DNA of 64,000 bases from Leidyana gryllorum EB-2025a. Lineage: Eukaryota; Apicomplexa. The DNA lies in assembly GCA_048772705.1 (NCBI GenBank), contig JBLWGC010000186.1, forward strand, positions 28,303 to 92,302. The letters are read 5' to 3'. A program made the translations under genes and the position numbers. Below the pieces are notes generated by a model. It saw only the letters and a list, made by a program, of their open reading frames with translations. It was not told where the DNA came from and made no database searches. Within the stretch, counting starts at the first letter, position 1, and every line of letters starts with the position of its first letter. Below are positions 49,206 to 60,866 of this stretch, piece after piece.

Positions 49206-49477
49206 CAAAACAACCAACAGGGATCGACAACAGTCTGGACAATGAGGAGATGGATCAATCCTGCACGTACCGCGCTGAATCCATGCTGCTGGTGTCGCAT
49301 GATTGTGGGCTGGTTGAACGGATGCCCTTCCCCCCCTCCCCCCGTGTTGCGGATTGCGGTGTCGCATGGTGGCTGCTGGCTCACAGCCAGACGTGTTAGC
49401 GTGTCAAATACTGATCGAGTGGCCAACGTAAGTTCCCAACGAGTGCGTATTTGTGTGACTCAAAAAGAGGTGTATGT

Positions 49478-50533
49478 TCAGAGAGCCGGCTGAGTGCCCT
49501 TGACATCGATGACGAATCTGAATTTAACATCGCTCTTGACAACGCGGTCATAGGCGTTGTTAACATCTTCACATTTGATCATCTCAACGATGGGCAAGAC
49601 TTGATTTTCGGCGCAGTAATTCAACATATCCTGTGTCTCCTTCATACCTCCGATCATGGAGCCCATAATGGTACGGCGGCGCGAGATGAGTCCGAAGACA
49701 TCCACCGTCGGGGGATCATTGGTCGGGGGGAGACCCACAACGACCAATGTGCCATCGATCTTGAGAAGGTTCAGATATTTGCCCATAGGTTTCTTGGCCG
49801 ACACAGTGTCGATGATAAAGTCCAGAGACTGAGAGTGGGCTTTGTACTCCTCATCAGTGGTGATGAGATCCTTCGCGCCCAAACTCATCGCCAATTCCTT
49901 CTTGTCGGCTGTGCGAGAGAGAGCAATGACCTCGTTGCCCATTTTGGCCGCGAACTGCACAGCCATGTGTCCGAGTCCACCAAGACCCACAACACCAACT
50001 TTGTATCCTCCCTTGTTCATCCCAGTAGCCACAATGGGGCTGTACACTGTGATACCGGCGCACAGCAGAGGGGCGGCGCGATCCATCGGAAGCGCTTCCG
50101 GGACGGAGACAACGAACCGCTGGTGAGCCACCACGTACTTGCCGTAACCACCATAGGTAACTTTGCCGTCTTTGTCCAGACTGTTGTAAGTGAAAGTGGT
50201 ATTGTCGCAGTAGTTCTCAAGATCCTTGTTGCAGGCATCGCAGGACTTGCACGAGTCAACCATGCAACCGATGCCAACGCGGTCTCCCGGCTTATATTTG
50301 GTGACGTTCTCTCCCACCTTCACTACGTGTCCAGTAAACTCGTGGCCCGGGACACACGGGTAAATGGTGGGGCCCCATTCCGACCGGGCGGTGTGGATGT
50401 CTGAATGGCAAATGCCACAGTAAGCGACTTCAACCAAAACGTCGTCGCCAGTGGGGTCACGCAGCTCATACTTGATAGGAGCCATGCCGCTGTCGGCAGC
50501 AGTAGCGCCATAACCGATACTCTGGACGGGCAT
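49478..50533 (-). CDS. Zinc-dependent alcohol dehydrogenase (cinnamyl-ADH/YahK type), copy 1
   Basis: Medium-chain ADH reducing aldehydes with NADPH. A single exon of 351 aa from ATG 50533 (MPVQSIGYGAT). Catalytic zinc ligands CGICHSD and GHEF, structural zinc Cys4 in GCMVDSCKSCDACNKDLENYC, and Rossmann motif GVVGLGGLGHMAVQFA are all present; the end is FVIDVKGTQPAL. Intronless, unlike most genes here. It lies head-to-tail with a close paralogue 495 bp away; the first ~70 codons of the two are identical at DNA level. Substrate not determinable. Confidence 0.93.
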   Translation of the reverse strand: MPVQSIGYGATAADSGMAPIKYELRDPTGDDVLVEVAYCGICHSDIHTARSEWGPTIYPCVPGHEFTGHVVKVGENVTKYKPGDRVGIGCMVDSCKSCDACNKDLENYCDNTTFTYNSLDKDGKVTYGGYGKYVVAHQRFVVSVPEALPMDRAAPLLCAGITVYSPIVATGMNKGGYKVGVVGLGGLGHMAVQFAAKMGNEVIALSRTADKKELAMSLGAKDLITTDEEYKAHSQSLDFIIDTVSAKKPMGKYLNLLKIDGTLVVVGLPPTNDPPTVDVFGLISRRRTIMGSMIGGMKETQDMLNYCAENQVLPIVEMIKCEDVNNAYDRVVKSDVKFRFVIDVKGTQPAL

Positions 50534-51028
50534 TGTCAACAATCAACGAGAAGACCAAAAGAGTGCTTCGACTGAGTATAAAATGAATTCTCACCACCCA
50601 TACTCTGAGACTGGGACTTGGGACACTGGTGTGTCCCAAAATCGAGTCGTGTGCGTCCCAAGCCTTCCATCATCATGGAAGGGGCTGTTGAGTTGTGAAG
50701 TTCTATTGAACACTATGAGAGACACGGGAAAGAGTGACTCCTCCAACAAGCCTTTGCACTCAGCACTCAGCACTGGACTACTACTCCTAATCGAAAGGTT
50801 CTGCTCTTCAGCTCAAGTGGTTGGGGGGATTTTTTGTCGACCACATTTGGTACTTTCTGCACTGATATCTCTCTTTCGGCCGCTGCCTCAGCGGCTTGGG
50901 TCCCCAGACACTTGGACCAGAGCAAAGATCGGTTACTCTCCCCCGCAAGGGGGCTGTTGCTCGGTTGGTTGGTTGGTTGCGTTTTGAGCGTCTATAGCTT
51001 AATTAGCGGACAAAATTGAGTTCGGAGC
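50534..51028. other. Intergenic region between the two ADH genes
   Basis: 495 bp with no convincing coding exon. It contains a TTGGTTGG repeat near 50962-50976 and AT-rich stretches upstream of copy 1. It presumably carries the copy 1 promoter and the copy 2 3' end. Confidence 0.4.
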
Positions 51029-52084
51029 TCAGAACGCTGGCTGAGTCCCTTTCACGTCAATGACAAAGCGGAATTTGACATCACTATTTACGACCCTCTC
51101 ATAAGCGTTGGGGATATCCTCACATTTGATCATCTCAACAATGGGAAGGATCTGATGGTCGGCGCAGTACTGCAGCATGTCTTGAGTCTCTTTGCATCCT
51201 CCAATGGTGGATCCCATAATCCTTCGGCGACGACTAATGAGGCCAAAGCCATCGAGTTTCGGTTGATCATCGGTGGGTGGGAGGCCGACCAGCACCAGTG
51301 TGCCATCCACCTTGAGAAGGTTCAGATATTTTCCCATCGGTTTGTTGGCTGACACAGTGTCGATGATAAAGTCCAGAGACTGAGAGTGGGCTTTGTACTC
51401 CTCATCAGTGCAGATGAATCCTTTGGCTCCCAGTTCCAGCGCCAAGTCCTTTTTGTTCGGTGTGCGGGAGAGGGCAAAGACCTCATTGCCCATCTTGGCA
51501 GCAAATTGGACAGCCATGTGACCCAGTCCTCCGATACCGATGACACCGACCTTGAAGCCGCCTTGATTGATACCGGTGGCGACAATTGGGCTATACACAG
51601 TTATCCCTGCGCACAGCAGAGGTGCACTTCGGTCCATAGGGAGGTTCTCAGGTACAGAGAAGACAAAGCGCTGGTGGGCGACCACAAACTTGCCGTAGCC
51701 GCCAAAGGTAACTTTGCCGTCTTTGTCCAGACCGTTATAGGTGGGCGTTATGGTGCCGCAGTAATTCTCAAGATTCCTGTTGCAGGCATCGCAGGACTTG
51801 CACGAGTCAACCAAACAACCAATGGCAACACGGTCGCCTGTTTTATACTTTGTCACGTTCTCGCCCACCTTCACCACGTGTCCAGTAAACTCGTGGCCCG
51901 GGACACACGGGTAAATGGTGGGGCCCCATTCCGACCGGGCGGTGTGGATGTCTGAATGGCAAATGCCACAGTAAGCGACTTCAACCAAAACGTCGTCGCC
52001 AGTGGGGTCACGCAGCTCATACTTGATAGGAGCCATGCCGCTGTCGGCAGCAGTAGCGCCATAACCGATACTCTGGACGGGCAT
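51029..52084 (-). CDS. Zinc-dependent alcohol dehydrogenase (cinnamyl-ADH/YahK type), copy 2
   Basis: Tandem paralogue of copy 1, same length (351 aa), single exon, ATG 52084. Keeps CGICHSD, GHEF, the structural Cys cluster (GCLVDSCKSCDACNRNLENYC) and GVIGIGGLGHMAVQFA; ends FVIDVKGTQPAF. Both copies look functional. Differences concentrate in the coenzyme domain (for example LALELGAKGFICTDEE against LAMSLGAKDLITTDEE), while the N-terminal catalytic part is identical over 215 bp, suggesting recent partial gene conversion. Confidence 0.93.
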   Translation of the reverse strand: MPVQSIGYGATAADSGMAPIKYELRDPTGDDVLVEVAYCGICHSDIHTARSEWGPTIYPCVPGHEFTGHVVKVGENVTKYKTGDRVAIGCLVDSCKSCDACNRNLENYCGTITPTYNGLDKDGKVTFGGYGKFVVAHQRFVFSVPENLPMDRSAPLLCAGITVYSPIVATGINQGGFKVGVIGIGGLGHMAVQFAAKMGNEVFALSRTPNKKDLALELGAKGFICTDEEYKAHSQSLDFIIDTVSANKPMGKYLNLLKVDGTLVLVGLPPTDDQPKLDGFGLISRRRRIMGSTIGGCKETQDMLQYCADHQILPIVEMIKCEDIPNAYERVVNSDVKFRFVIDVKGTQPAF

Positions 52085-53254
52085 TGTCAAAACTCAGGAC
52101 CACACACACGATCTCTCAGCGATAACTGTGGAGCGAACAGCGCACGGAATTTCCACCATGAAGCATCAGCCTGTCCCCACTTGGGACAGGGTGGGACTTC
52201 TCGTCCCATAATTGATGTGTGTTGACCCACAGCCCCCCAATTATGTGAACGATTTGATATTCACCGGCAGTCCTGCTGGGGGGGGGCGGTGCTCCCCCGG
52301 ACAAGAAGGACTACCAGTCTCGCTGTCCGCAATACAAGCATCCGTGCGTCAATTAAGAGTCGAAATGCTATCAGTCGTCAACGGGTGTCAAGTGATCGCC
52401 CTTCAAAATCACAGCTGACGGGGAGTACCGTAAACAACTCGTGAGATATAGGGATCATCGCCATGCAATCATCAGCCAACCTTTGACATTGTATGCCATA
52501 GCATGGGGAAGGGAACGAGAGATGGTTCCAACACCGGCCACATCTGATCATCTGGGCTACTGCACAGCTACGACTTCTGACAGCTAGAAGGCCATTGCCG
52601 TGCTGACTGAACTGAGAACTATGATTCACATGGCACTTACATTGAACACATCAAGTTCAACCAAATTCACTGTGACAGCAAAATGTAATCACATCACAAA
52701 GTGGGACACTCAGCAACATCCTGGGCCTTTACGTCCTCCTGGGCCTCCTGGTCCGGGTCTTGGCATCGGCGGTCCTCGGGGCGGCATCTTTCAACAAAAA
52801 GCAACGTAATTTCCAAACGATTGATAAATACAGTCAGACAAGTCTTGCAGTGAATCACCTATCTGTTTTTTGGCTATGCGAATCCGCACACCTATCCACT
52901 CACACAAAGCATGTCCCATTGAAGGTGAAGTATTCTGGTGATGAGACCTTTTTGGCCCAGGAACGGCTCTACTACGGGCCGGACCTCTATACACTCTGCC
53001 ACACCCGTTTTGGGTGATGATGGAGCGACAAACGTGTCTCCCGCACCGAACACCAAACTTACATGAGGGGAAGGCACACTGCTAAACATGTTGTCTGCAG
53101 CGTCAGAGTTGTGCTACTGGAGTGTGGCAGAACGTTAGTCACATGAGTCTCGCCCCGCCTCGTCGCTGGTCTTCCCAGATCGGGCGAAAGGTGATACATT
53201 GTGCGGAGTGTTCGTTCACAAATGTGTGTGCATGTATATCTGTCCATCACCCGG
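52085..53254. other. Gene-poor intergenic region
   Basis: About 1.17 kb with no supported gene. It contains a G8 run near 52279 and a short stretch near 52720-52790 that would encode a few Gly-Pro-Pro-like triplets but sits in a frame without further coding character. It is the first spacer over 1 kb in the window and marks the change to the less dense right end. Confidence 0.4.
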
Positions 53255-54480
53255 ATGTCAGTGTTGGGGGTTGTTTTTTCCTTAGTGCTGTGCCTATGGC
53301 ATGTAAGTGGGTTTACCACACGGTCTGGGAGAGATTGCGGTGACTTTGAGTTGGAACTCTTCTTTATCCAGGATGTCAATATCTGTTTGATGGCGACACT
53401 GGCAGCTGCTCCGAAGCTGTATAACGCGATCGCTGATGATCTGGTGGCCCACTTTGGTACGGAGAAATTGAAAATTGGTCTGGCAGAAATGGGTCCTAAA
53501 ACACTATCCGGATCGGATCCGAGCTTGAACACACCGGAGAGGAATTGCTGTTTCAATCCACGGATGACTCTTGGCACGGACATTGAGCAGTTCCGACGTG
53601 CAGGCGAGGCTGTAGATCATTTGTGTCGTTTTGATGCCATGGGAGATCAAGCGTACGACCCGCTACTTTACGCCTCGTTGACGGGTGCCCACTTCACTCC
53701 TTGGGATCCGGCAAATCCGGATCGGATTGTTCGGTTGGTGGTCCTGTGGGTTGACTTTTACGGTTTCACTAACGATCGCGTGGATGGTCGAGATGCCAAT
53801 CCGAACATTGCTGATGGGATCATTTGCGAGAAGGGGGCGGGATTCCCGTCTTTCGAGCAAATTGCTGAAGTTCTCGAACAGACTAACGTGAATGTGATGG
53901 TATTCGTCGAGGGTCAAGCGAGCACTGACCACATCCCCGGCGTCTGGGAAGATCACTTTAAGAAGATGGGAATCTCCGATCGACTCTCCACCACCCTTTA
54001 TAACCTCAATGGAGACGGCTCGGTCGATGTGTCTTCTACTGTACAGCTACTGATCAACAAGCTGGAAGAAGACAGTTGTGACATCATCGACAAACTGCCT
54101 ACCGTTCCACCAGGAAGCACTGAACTCACCACCACGACGACAATTGGGGCTGGAAACAGCGGAACCACTCACACAATCGCCACCGGAACCACCGGAGGCG
54201 CCACTGGCGGAGTGACAGGTACGACGATTCACATAATTTCGCCCATAACACACTCTTAGCTCCCACAGATCACAACAGAAATAAGGATACGGCTGTGATT
54301 GCCGGAGCAGTGGCAGGAGCAGCCGCTTTGGTGGCAGTCGCAGGGGCTGCTGCCATGATGCGTCAGCCCACCCCCAGCCCGTTGGAAGGCGGCTTCGATG
54401 CTGAAGTCGAAGCTGACCAGGTCGAGACTCAACGTGAGATGGGAGGACTCAATACAGAAGAAGACTACGGCGGGAATTGA
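53255..54480 (+). CDS. Integrin-beta-like (VWA/beta-I-like) type I membrane protein
   Basis: ATG 53255 gives a signal peptide (MSVLGVVFSLVLCLWHVSG). The domain resembles the integrin beta I-like fold: FELELFFIQDVN (strand and first metal loop), LKIGLAEM, then the Cys-containing ERNCC loop, DAMGDQAYDPLLYAS, RLVVLWVDFYGFTNDRVDGRD, FPSFEQIAEVLEQTNVNVMVFVE and VSSTVQLLINKL, in the family order. The MIDAS DxSxS appears as DVNIC, so metal binding is probably lost or altered. A Thr/Gly-rich stalk follows. Intron 54219-54268 joins a TM helix (VIAGAVAGAAALVAVAGAAAMM) and a short acidic tail ending EEDYGGN. No EGF or hybrid domains; about 390 aa, far shorter than animal integrins. Confidence 0.7.
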
Positions 54481-54553
54481 TCTGGAAATAGAACGCCTTT
54501 GGTTCTAATCTTCGATTGCATGCTTACGTCTTTCATCTTCTCGCCCAAACGGC

Positions 54554-54863
54554 TCAGAAATGCTGATTCCTAGCAGTAGACCACCAGGCCAGCGGGACGC
54601 TTCTAAGAAGGAGACGCCACATGGCTCTCAGGGAAGAGCAGCATTCACGAGGATCGTAAATATGAGTTGAATAATCAGCCAACCAAAACCCACGCCTATA
54701 CAACCGACGAGACCACTCACACTGGACGGATATTGACGAGACACAGGAGGACGACACCTATCAGAATCTGGTAGACCCACCGTGGGGACAGAGTGCGTCC
54801 GGCCGAAGGTCTCTCCGCAGAGCAGATCGTTCTGCCTACACCTCTGCTCCGCCTCGATGTCAT
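54554..54863 (-). CDS. Possible small membrane protein
   Basis: From ATG 54863 a frame rich in Arg/Ser leads to a hydrophobic helix (RWVYQILIGVVLLCLVNIRP), then a GT|GTGAGT donor at 54720. A likely acceptor near 54603 leads to SVPLAWWSTARNQHF-stop at 54554. Acceptor choice is uncertain and the product would be under 70 aa. Signal-anchor architecture is the only support. Confidence 0.25.
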
Positions 54864-56678
54864 CCACAACTCGACTCATCACAAATCATCTGCACGGAGT
54901 GACCACCGCTTTTCTACTCCTATGCCATCTGCGATGGGATTGGCGAGGAGACGCGAGTGCTGACACACAGAGGGTATCCACCAATCAAAGAGGGACGGTC
55001 ACGGCTGATGCGTGGGAAGTAATCAAAGTAGTTCTCAGATTTCCAGCCGAGTGGGCAGTAGTGTCATCGGGAAGGCCCTCCGACAATACACTTTCGACCG
55101 ATGCCGCCAGATGGGTCGGTGGCGACTTCCACCGTATCAGACAGCAGTTCGCCCAATATGTCACTTTCGTCTTTGATGACTCTCTTTTAGCGCTGAAGAC
55201 GACTGAATTAACTCAAAGGGTTTGGCATACTCAGACCACTGTCCAACTTGAAGATCACTTTCCAAATGACACTATTCACCCCCCCCCCCCCCCGCACGAA
55301 TCACAATCTAACGTCGGACCAGAGGTCCTCAACAAAGTCGATGCGTCAAAGAGAACGCCTCACTGCACCTTCTAGTAAAAGGCGAGATGGTGATAAGCTC
55401 TGAGGCACCCTGCACACGAATTTTGGGGCCACCAGCCGCCGGGAGACCGCGTGTGCATTGGACGGAACGGATGGGTAATCGCCAATGTCGACCCAATCAG
55501 CGATCTGAACCGATGTCGGTTGATCGCTGATCGGTGTTGGACTAACAGTCGCCTGGTGGGATAACTTCCCACTGTGACCCGGTTGGGAGGCAATGCTCAG
55601 ACACACTGAAACAGATCCACAGGTCCCTCGGGCTGGGCTGGAGACTCTGGACGGTGCTCACCGGAAGGTGTGTACAGTCGAGAGACACCCGTGTGGTCAC
55701 ACCAGGCTGGAAACAGAGCGGGTCAGCCGCACACTTCGGACAGAGGGGGGGAGAACCAGTTGGGACTGCTTTTTGTATCATTGGGCAGTCAAGCCCGGAC
55801 CGCGCCTAATAGATCTGACTTTGTTTTTGCGGCTAGCTACCCCCTTATTCCAATGGTCATGCCTCAGTTAGGCAAATCAGCAATATTTTTACATAGTTAT
55901 TATTCCTAGATTATTCGAGCGGAGAGACAGATTAGACACACACGTGTGCTTACATTTCTTTTTATTATTCCGTGGACTGAACTAGAAACATGAACAACAC
56001 TCCTAACGATTCTGAAATGCGCTCAATACTGGATGGATCAAAAACAGACCCTGCGATAGGCTTAGTAGGATCCCAACCTGGATCAAGAAATTCAACAGAC
56101 TCGCAGTTCGTCGACTTTCATGCGGGTGGGTGTCGGTCGAGGGGGAGACGAGACGGGACTGATATCTTCAATGAAACTTCGAATAAAACTCAACTTACCT
56201 GCGGGTTGCGGTGTCTGGCTCAAGAAGCGATGCGCAGGGGGAGGAGCAACCACTGCACCCTGGTGAATGTAAGTCCCCCGGAAGGGTCACACACAGTGTG
56301 ATTCTCCCACCTGAGACTTTCTGAGAGGGCGGACGAGGCTCGACTCGACGCCGACCGATGTGTGGTGAAGAGGCGTTGTTGATCTCCCGAAACGAGTCTC
56401 AACTGGCGAGAGACGCAGGTGAGTGCTGAGCTTTCTGGGAAGCGGCATTGGGAGAGTGAAGGATCGACTTTTTGTTGGTCACTTTCGGCACTTCAAATTT
56501 CGCTGGTAATGGGTGGGGAATCTTTTTCTCATGGAGACATATCTGTTCGACGTCTTATTGGGTCAAGAATGGTCGATCTGATACAATTAGGGCGCCTCCC
56601 TCATGGAATCTTCGCCTCCCAAATCCTCGCCTTTTTCACCCTTGTGGAGGTGTTGTCCTTCGCCAATATATCCTGGAA
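54864..56678. other. Gene-poor region left of the tandem duplication
   Basis: About 1.8 kb with no gene I can support. It includes a C15 homopolymer at about 55279-55293 and an open but uncharacteristic plus-strand frame (about 54857-55375). Coding character is weak throughout. Confidence 0.35.
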
Positions 56679-57188
56679 GACAGCTGTGTGCTGGAGAGGG
56701 GACTTGGGTCAGCGCGCTCGTCAACCAATATGACTTGGGATATGCGAGCGGTATATCGCATATTGCCTCAATTCAAGACCCTCCCTCACTTTGGCAGCCC
56801 ACCCCATGACGCCGAGAACTTACTATTTTTTAATTCGCAATAAGTGGGTCCCGCCGGAACAATGAGGGCTCTATACTTTCCTGATGGCGGCATTATGTAG
56901 AAGTCTCAATTGTGTACTCAACGTGCGTCTTTACATTCCATTGTGTTCGCTGCCCCTAATCATATAGTCTACCCTGTGTCTTCATTGTACACGACTATCT
57001 TTGCAGTCGTTCCAGTCGAATCTATCTAATTCAGTACTCCGGGGCGATTCTCCAATTGTCCAACACAGCGGAGCTGTACCTCCTCTTGAAGACATACCTT
57101 TCCCTCATCCAAATCCTTCCGCATGAGTCAGATTCAGCCTCAAGCGCGGCCGCAATGATCACTATCGGTGAATTACAGTTTCTCATCG

Positions 57189-57930
57189 TCACTCCTCCTG
57201 ATTGCCATTTTCTGGATGCCGTGGGGCGTCTGTTGCAGGTGAAGCCGTCACTTCAGGTGACGCCGAGACTGTCCTCCCCACCATCGGACCCGCAGGCTCC
57301 GCCTCACGCATTCTTCGAGTGCAACTCTCCAACTCCCTTCTCAATTCAGCCATCGCTCCGGGCAGATTTCGCAGCTCAGCCACGATGTCGCGGATGTCTC
57401 GAACGGCAGTTACCAGCTCATGAACAGGTTCCGCGAGCGCCCCTTCTGCTCGACCAGTGTGAGGGTTCGCCGCCCCCGGAGGAGTTGGACCATTAGTCGA
57501 GATCTCAAGAATAGTCCGAAACTCAGCGATCAGCTCGCCACGAAGTCGCTCCCGATGCCCGGCTTCCAGAAAAGGTTGGAGCGCCTCGCGCAGCGCTTCC
57601 ACCATCCTCTGCTTCTCGTCAAGCGGAGGGCCACAGCGCTTCAGACACCCGCTCCGTCTCGATTTATTGACCCAGAATGTGATCAAGAGGGATACGCTGC
57701 GAATGATAATTCAAAGAGACCCACGATGCACCTTACAAGCGACTCAATATCAGATTCAAAAGTAGGAACAGAATTTCGTACAGCTTCGAGATTATGACTC
57801 CCCCCGGATATGCGCCCCTCACTTGGGGCAAGTTGGGCGGCCAAATTACGTAGCAGATGAACACCAGTGCAAGTAAGGAAACAGTGATCACTGTCCCCAC
57901 CACTGAGGTACACAATCCACCGAAGTTCAT
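57189..57930 (-). CDS. Small two-helix membrane protein with coiled-coil tail, copy 1
   Basis: ATG 57930 (MNFGGLCTS). Exon 1 57930-57737, intron 57697-57736 (gtaagg...cgcag, 40 nt), exon 2 to the stop at 57189; 233 aa. Two hydrophobic segments: VVGTVITVSLLALVFICYVIW and LYEILFLLLNLILS continuing into LLITFWV across the splice. Then a basic NKSRRSGCLKR and a helical charged region (MVEALREALQPFLEAGHRERL, AVRDIRDIVAELRNLPGAMAELRRELE) likely to form a coiled coil, and a disordered tail. No family recognised. The second copy lacks exactly one codon (the Gly in RLRGELIAE), a frame-preserving change that supports coding. Confidence 0.6.
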
Positions 57931-58108
57931 TGGTTCAATTAGTCTAAATCACTGTTTTGCAGATTTGCAATGGATACGGCGCAGCGCGTGTCTCCCTCGT
58001 GCCCTATCAGGATCTGAATGAACCACGACTGTGTGTGGGGGATATCAATAGAACACGCAGCGTTCACCGCAAAGTTCTGTCCGAGAATCATTGGGCTGAA
58101 GATATTCT

Positions 58109-60090
58109 CTATGGAGTTCCGGACTCTTCCCTCTCATCGTGGGGGAAGACTTCTCGATGTATACTGAGGGGACAGACAGCCGGCAACGTCACAGGAACAT
58201 CCAAATACTCCAACTCTTTGAACCGCTGACTCAACAGCATCCGACCGAGCCACCAATCGCGGTCAAGAATCGTGGCGATCTCGTCGAACAGTCCGCCAAC
58301 AGCAATCTGAGCCTCCCGTGGTGTCGCTTCCAACATTTCAGAGTACCACTGACTAATGATTGACTGTGGAACGCTGTAGGAGAAAGTGGTTAAGTGAGTC
58401 TTTGACTCCGCGTGAACAATCTGTTCTCGCAGGCGTGCCCACGCGTCCGGGTGGTCAGCGGATTGAGCTCTCAGATACGGACCACTTTCTTCAGCGGAAC
58501 AACCGACGAATTTCAGCACGGCCTGGAGAGTGGCATCAGTATACATCCCGGATACGAGTTCCAATTGGACTTTAGGCCACGGATAGTGCAAAAGCGCCGC
58601 AGCTTGGAGACCAAATCGGATACGCATACCTTTTCGCTGCCAAATAGAATGGCCGACCAGAAACCAATCCATCAACTTCGTGATCTTCAAAGGGATTCCG
58701 GTGACCCCGATATATTGGATTTGACACTCTTCAATCAATCGTCGCATTTCTTCCGGCGAGTCCTCCCGTTCGGTATGAAGGCATAACACGCGAACACAAT
58801 CGGGAGGGCAACAAAGACGATTCTTCTCAGACAACGCGGCATAGATCGCCCACCCCTGTAGAGGCAGCTCGATGCGCTTTAGATTTGGGAAGGGTAAAGC
58901 TTCAATTGAATCTTCCGTCAACGTCGGCTGAGAAGACTCGTTGACATACAGAAGCCGTGTCACCTCGGACAAATTGAATGGATACTGGGTGTCGGTGGCA
59001 CTCAAATAGGCGGTGCGATCACTCTGCCGCCCCGTGTATGTGGGAGGGTACACAGCAGGAGGTTCGGTCAGTGGCAGCGCCCTCCACCTGAGAGGAAGTG
59101 ACTCCAAATCCCGAGTTTCGGCCAAACGGAACCATCCCAAGCTCGAACGAACGCGCGACAGAACAACACCATTTCCTCGAGTCTCGTTGACAATTCTCTG
59201 AGCGCGTAAAGAGATCCAAAATTGTGCCCGACGTAGTATGCTACGACACGGCTGATGCATATGGCGTTCTCGATCGGTCCACTCTCTGATGAGGTATTCC
59301 AAGAGCTTCTGCGACCCTCTGAGCTGATTTTAAGTGAAGCCCTTCAGTACACTCACCTCGGGCACTTCGGCCACGTGCGTGTCCTTTCGTTGTGTAGTTC
59401 CAGTTGGTCAATTGTCCAATTTCGCGCCTCCGGCAAGTATTCCACCAGGAAACGAGACGTTCTCCACCCCTCGTCCACCACTGAAACTGGGATGTCTTCA
59501 CTCCTGAGACACCAATAATTGAATCTGGGCTTCGTCACCGCTACGATCCGTTCATTGGGGCCGTCCCCCAGAATCACACGCAGCGCAACCGCCAAATCGT
59601 GTTGAATGAAAGGAAGCTGGTTCCGGTGGACAGCTAGACACTCCAACATGGGAGCATCGATATGCAGCGACCCTTCTGACAAGTCGCACCTTGTTATGTC
59701 CAAAGACTTCAAGTTGGGGAAACTAAAAGTGTAACTCTGCCACGACCCCCCCCTTGGAAAGGTTGCGGCTATATCTGCCTCTTTGAGCTTTGGAATGCCC
59801 CATTCGCAAATCTTTTGCAATAGATCCGTGACCATCAGCTTAGGATCTTTATATCCATGCCAACGGAGCATTTCCAAGTGGGGGCACGATCGGCGAAGCC
59901 ATGCTTCAAACCAAGAGGCGCGTTGCACCCAGGCCCACTGTGAGCTTGAGAGACTAACCTGCCGCGCAATCAAGAGAGACGTTTCCGAATGAAGTATGTT
60001 GTGTATCTGTTTGGACAGTCCGGCCATTCTTGTCAACTCCCATGGGGGTAGGAACTCCAGAATTTGGGTCCAAAAGTGGTCGCTTAGCAT
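58109..60090 (-). CDS. F-box-like protein, copy 1
   Basis: ATG 60090 (MLSDHFWTQILEFLPPWEL). The first ~40 residues fit an F-box (L-P-P-W-E-L then SKQIHNIL). The following region has leucine-rich segments (FPNLKSLDITRCDLSEGSL, FPNLKRIELPLQGW) suggesting irregular LRR-like substrate binding. Exon 1 60090-59357, intron 59319-59356 (38 nt), exon 2 to the stop at 58109; 647 aa. Such proteins recruit targets to SCF ubiquitin ligases, but F-box assignment from one motif is moderate. It sits 178 bp upstream of the membrane/coiled-coil gene on the same strand, an arrangement kept in both copies. Confidence 0.65.
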
Positions 60091-60866
60091 TCGTCTGCAC
60101 CAGAGATCGAAGAAGTTGTCTGCACACACTCGTGTGCTGACTGTAGAAAGTTGCCGTGCAACATCGTGCGGTCGTGCCGTTCAGCTTTCCGATGTAATAT
60201 TGTAGTCTGGAGACAACTGGAAGCATTGTGTTACATGTCTCGCTCTCCACGATCTACGTCAAGTTCGTCGTAACGAATGTTCGGCAAAGCGCGCAAGACG
60301 TTCTCCTGACGGGACGGTGTACACCGATCTTCCAGCACGAACAAAAACTTACAGCTGTGTGCTGGAGAGGGGACTTGGGTCAGCGCGCTCGTCAACCAAT
60401 ATGACTTGGGATATGCGAGCGGTATATCGCCATTCGCCTCAATTCAAGACCCTCCCTACCTTTGGCAGCCCACCCCATGACGCCGAGAACTTACTATTTT
60501 TTAATTCGCAATAAGTGGGTCCCGCCAGAACAAAGAGGGCTCCATACTTTCCTGATGGCGGCACTATGTAGAAGTCTCAATTGTGTACTCAACGTGCGTC
60601 TTTACATTCCATTGTGTTCGCTGCCCCTAATCATATAGTCTACCCTGTGTCTTCATTGTACACGACTATCTTTGCAGTCGTTCCACTCGAATCTATCTAA
60701 TTCAGTACTCCCGGGGCGAATCTCCAATTGTCCAACACAGCGGAGCTGTACCTCCTCTTGAAGACATACCTTTCCCTCAAACCACATCCTTCTGCGTGAG
60801 TCAGATTCAGCCTCAAGCGCGGGCGCAATGATCACTGTCGGTTCGGTGAATTACAGTTTCTCATCG
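60091..60866. other. Spacer between cassette copies
   Basis: Contains the upstream region of F-box copy 1, the ~48-bp unique junction (about 60303-60350) and the start of duplication unit 2. A frame at 59954-60250 shared by both copies changes mostly at amino-acid positions and lacks a splice link, so it is not called. Confidence 0.4.

Larger units (their letters stand above)
56679..60302. repeat. Tandem duplication unit 1 (F-box-like + membrane/coiled-coil cassette)
   Basis: This stretch recurs at 60351-63982 with an offset of about 3,671-3,675 bp and very high identity in coding and non-coding parts. The left boundary is at gacagctgtgtgctgg, found again at 60351. It holds one copy of each of two minus-strand genes. 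A ~48-bp unique segment (about 60303-60350) separates the units. Confidence 0.9.

Noticed and set aside
54782-55375. Plus-strand frame of 197 codons
   Set aside because: No recognised domain, composition not clearly coding, and it overlaps the possible small membrane gene; kept out of the annotation for lack of support.
59954-60250. Short minus-strand frame present in both duplication units
   Set aside because: The copies differ mainly at amino-acid-changing positions and no splice joins it to the F-box exon; it probably represents 5' flanking sequence.
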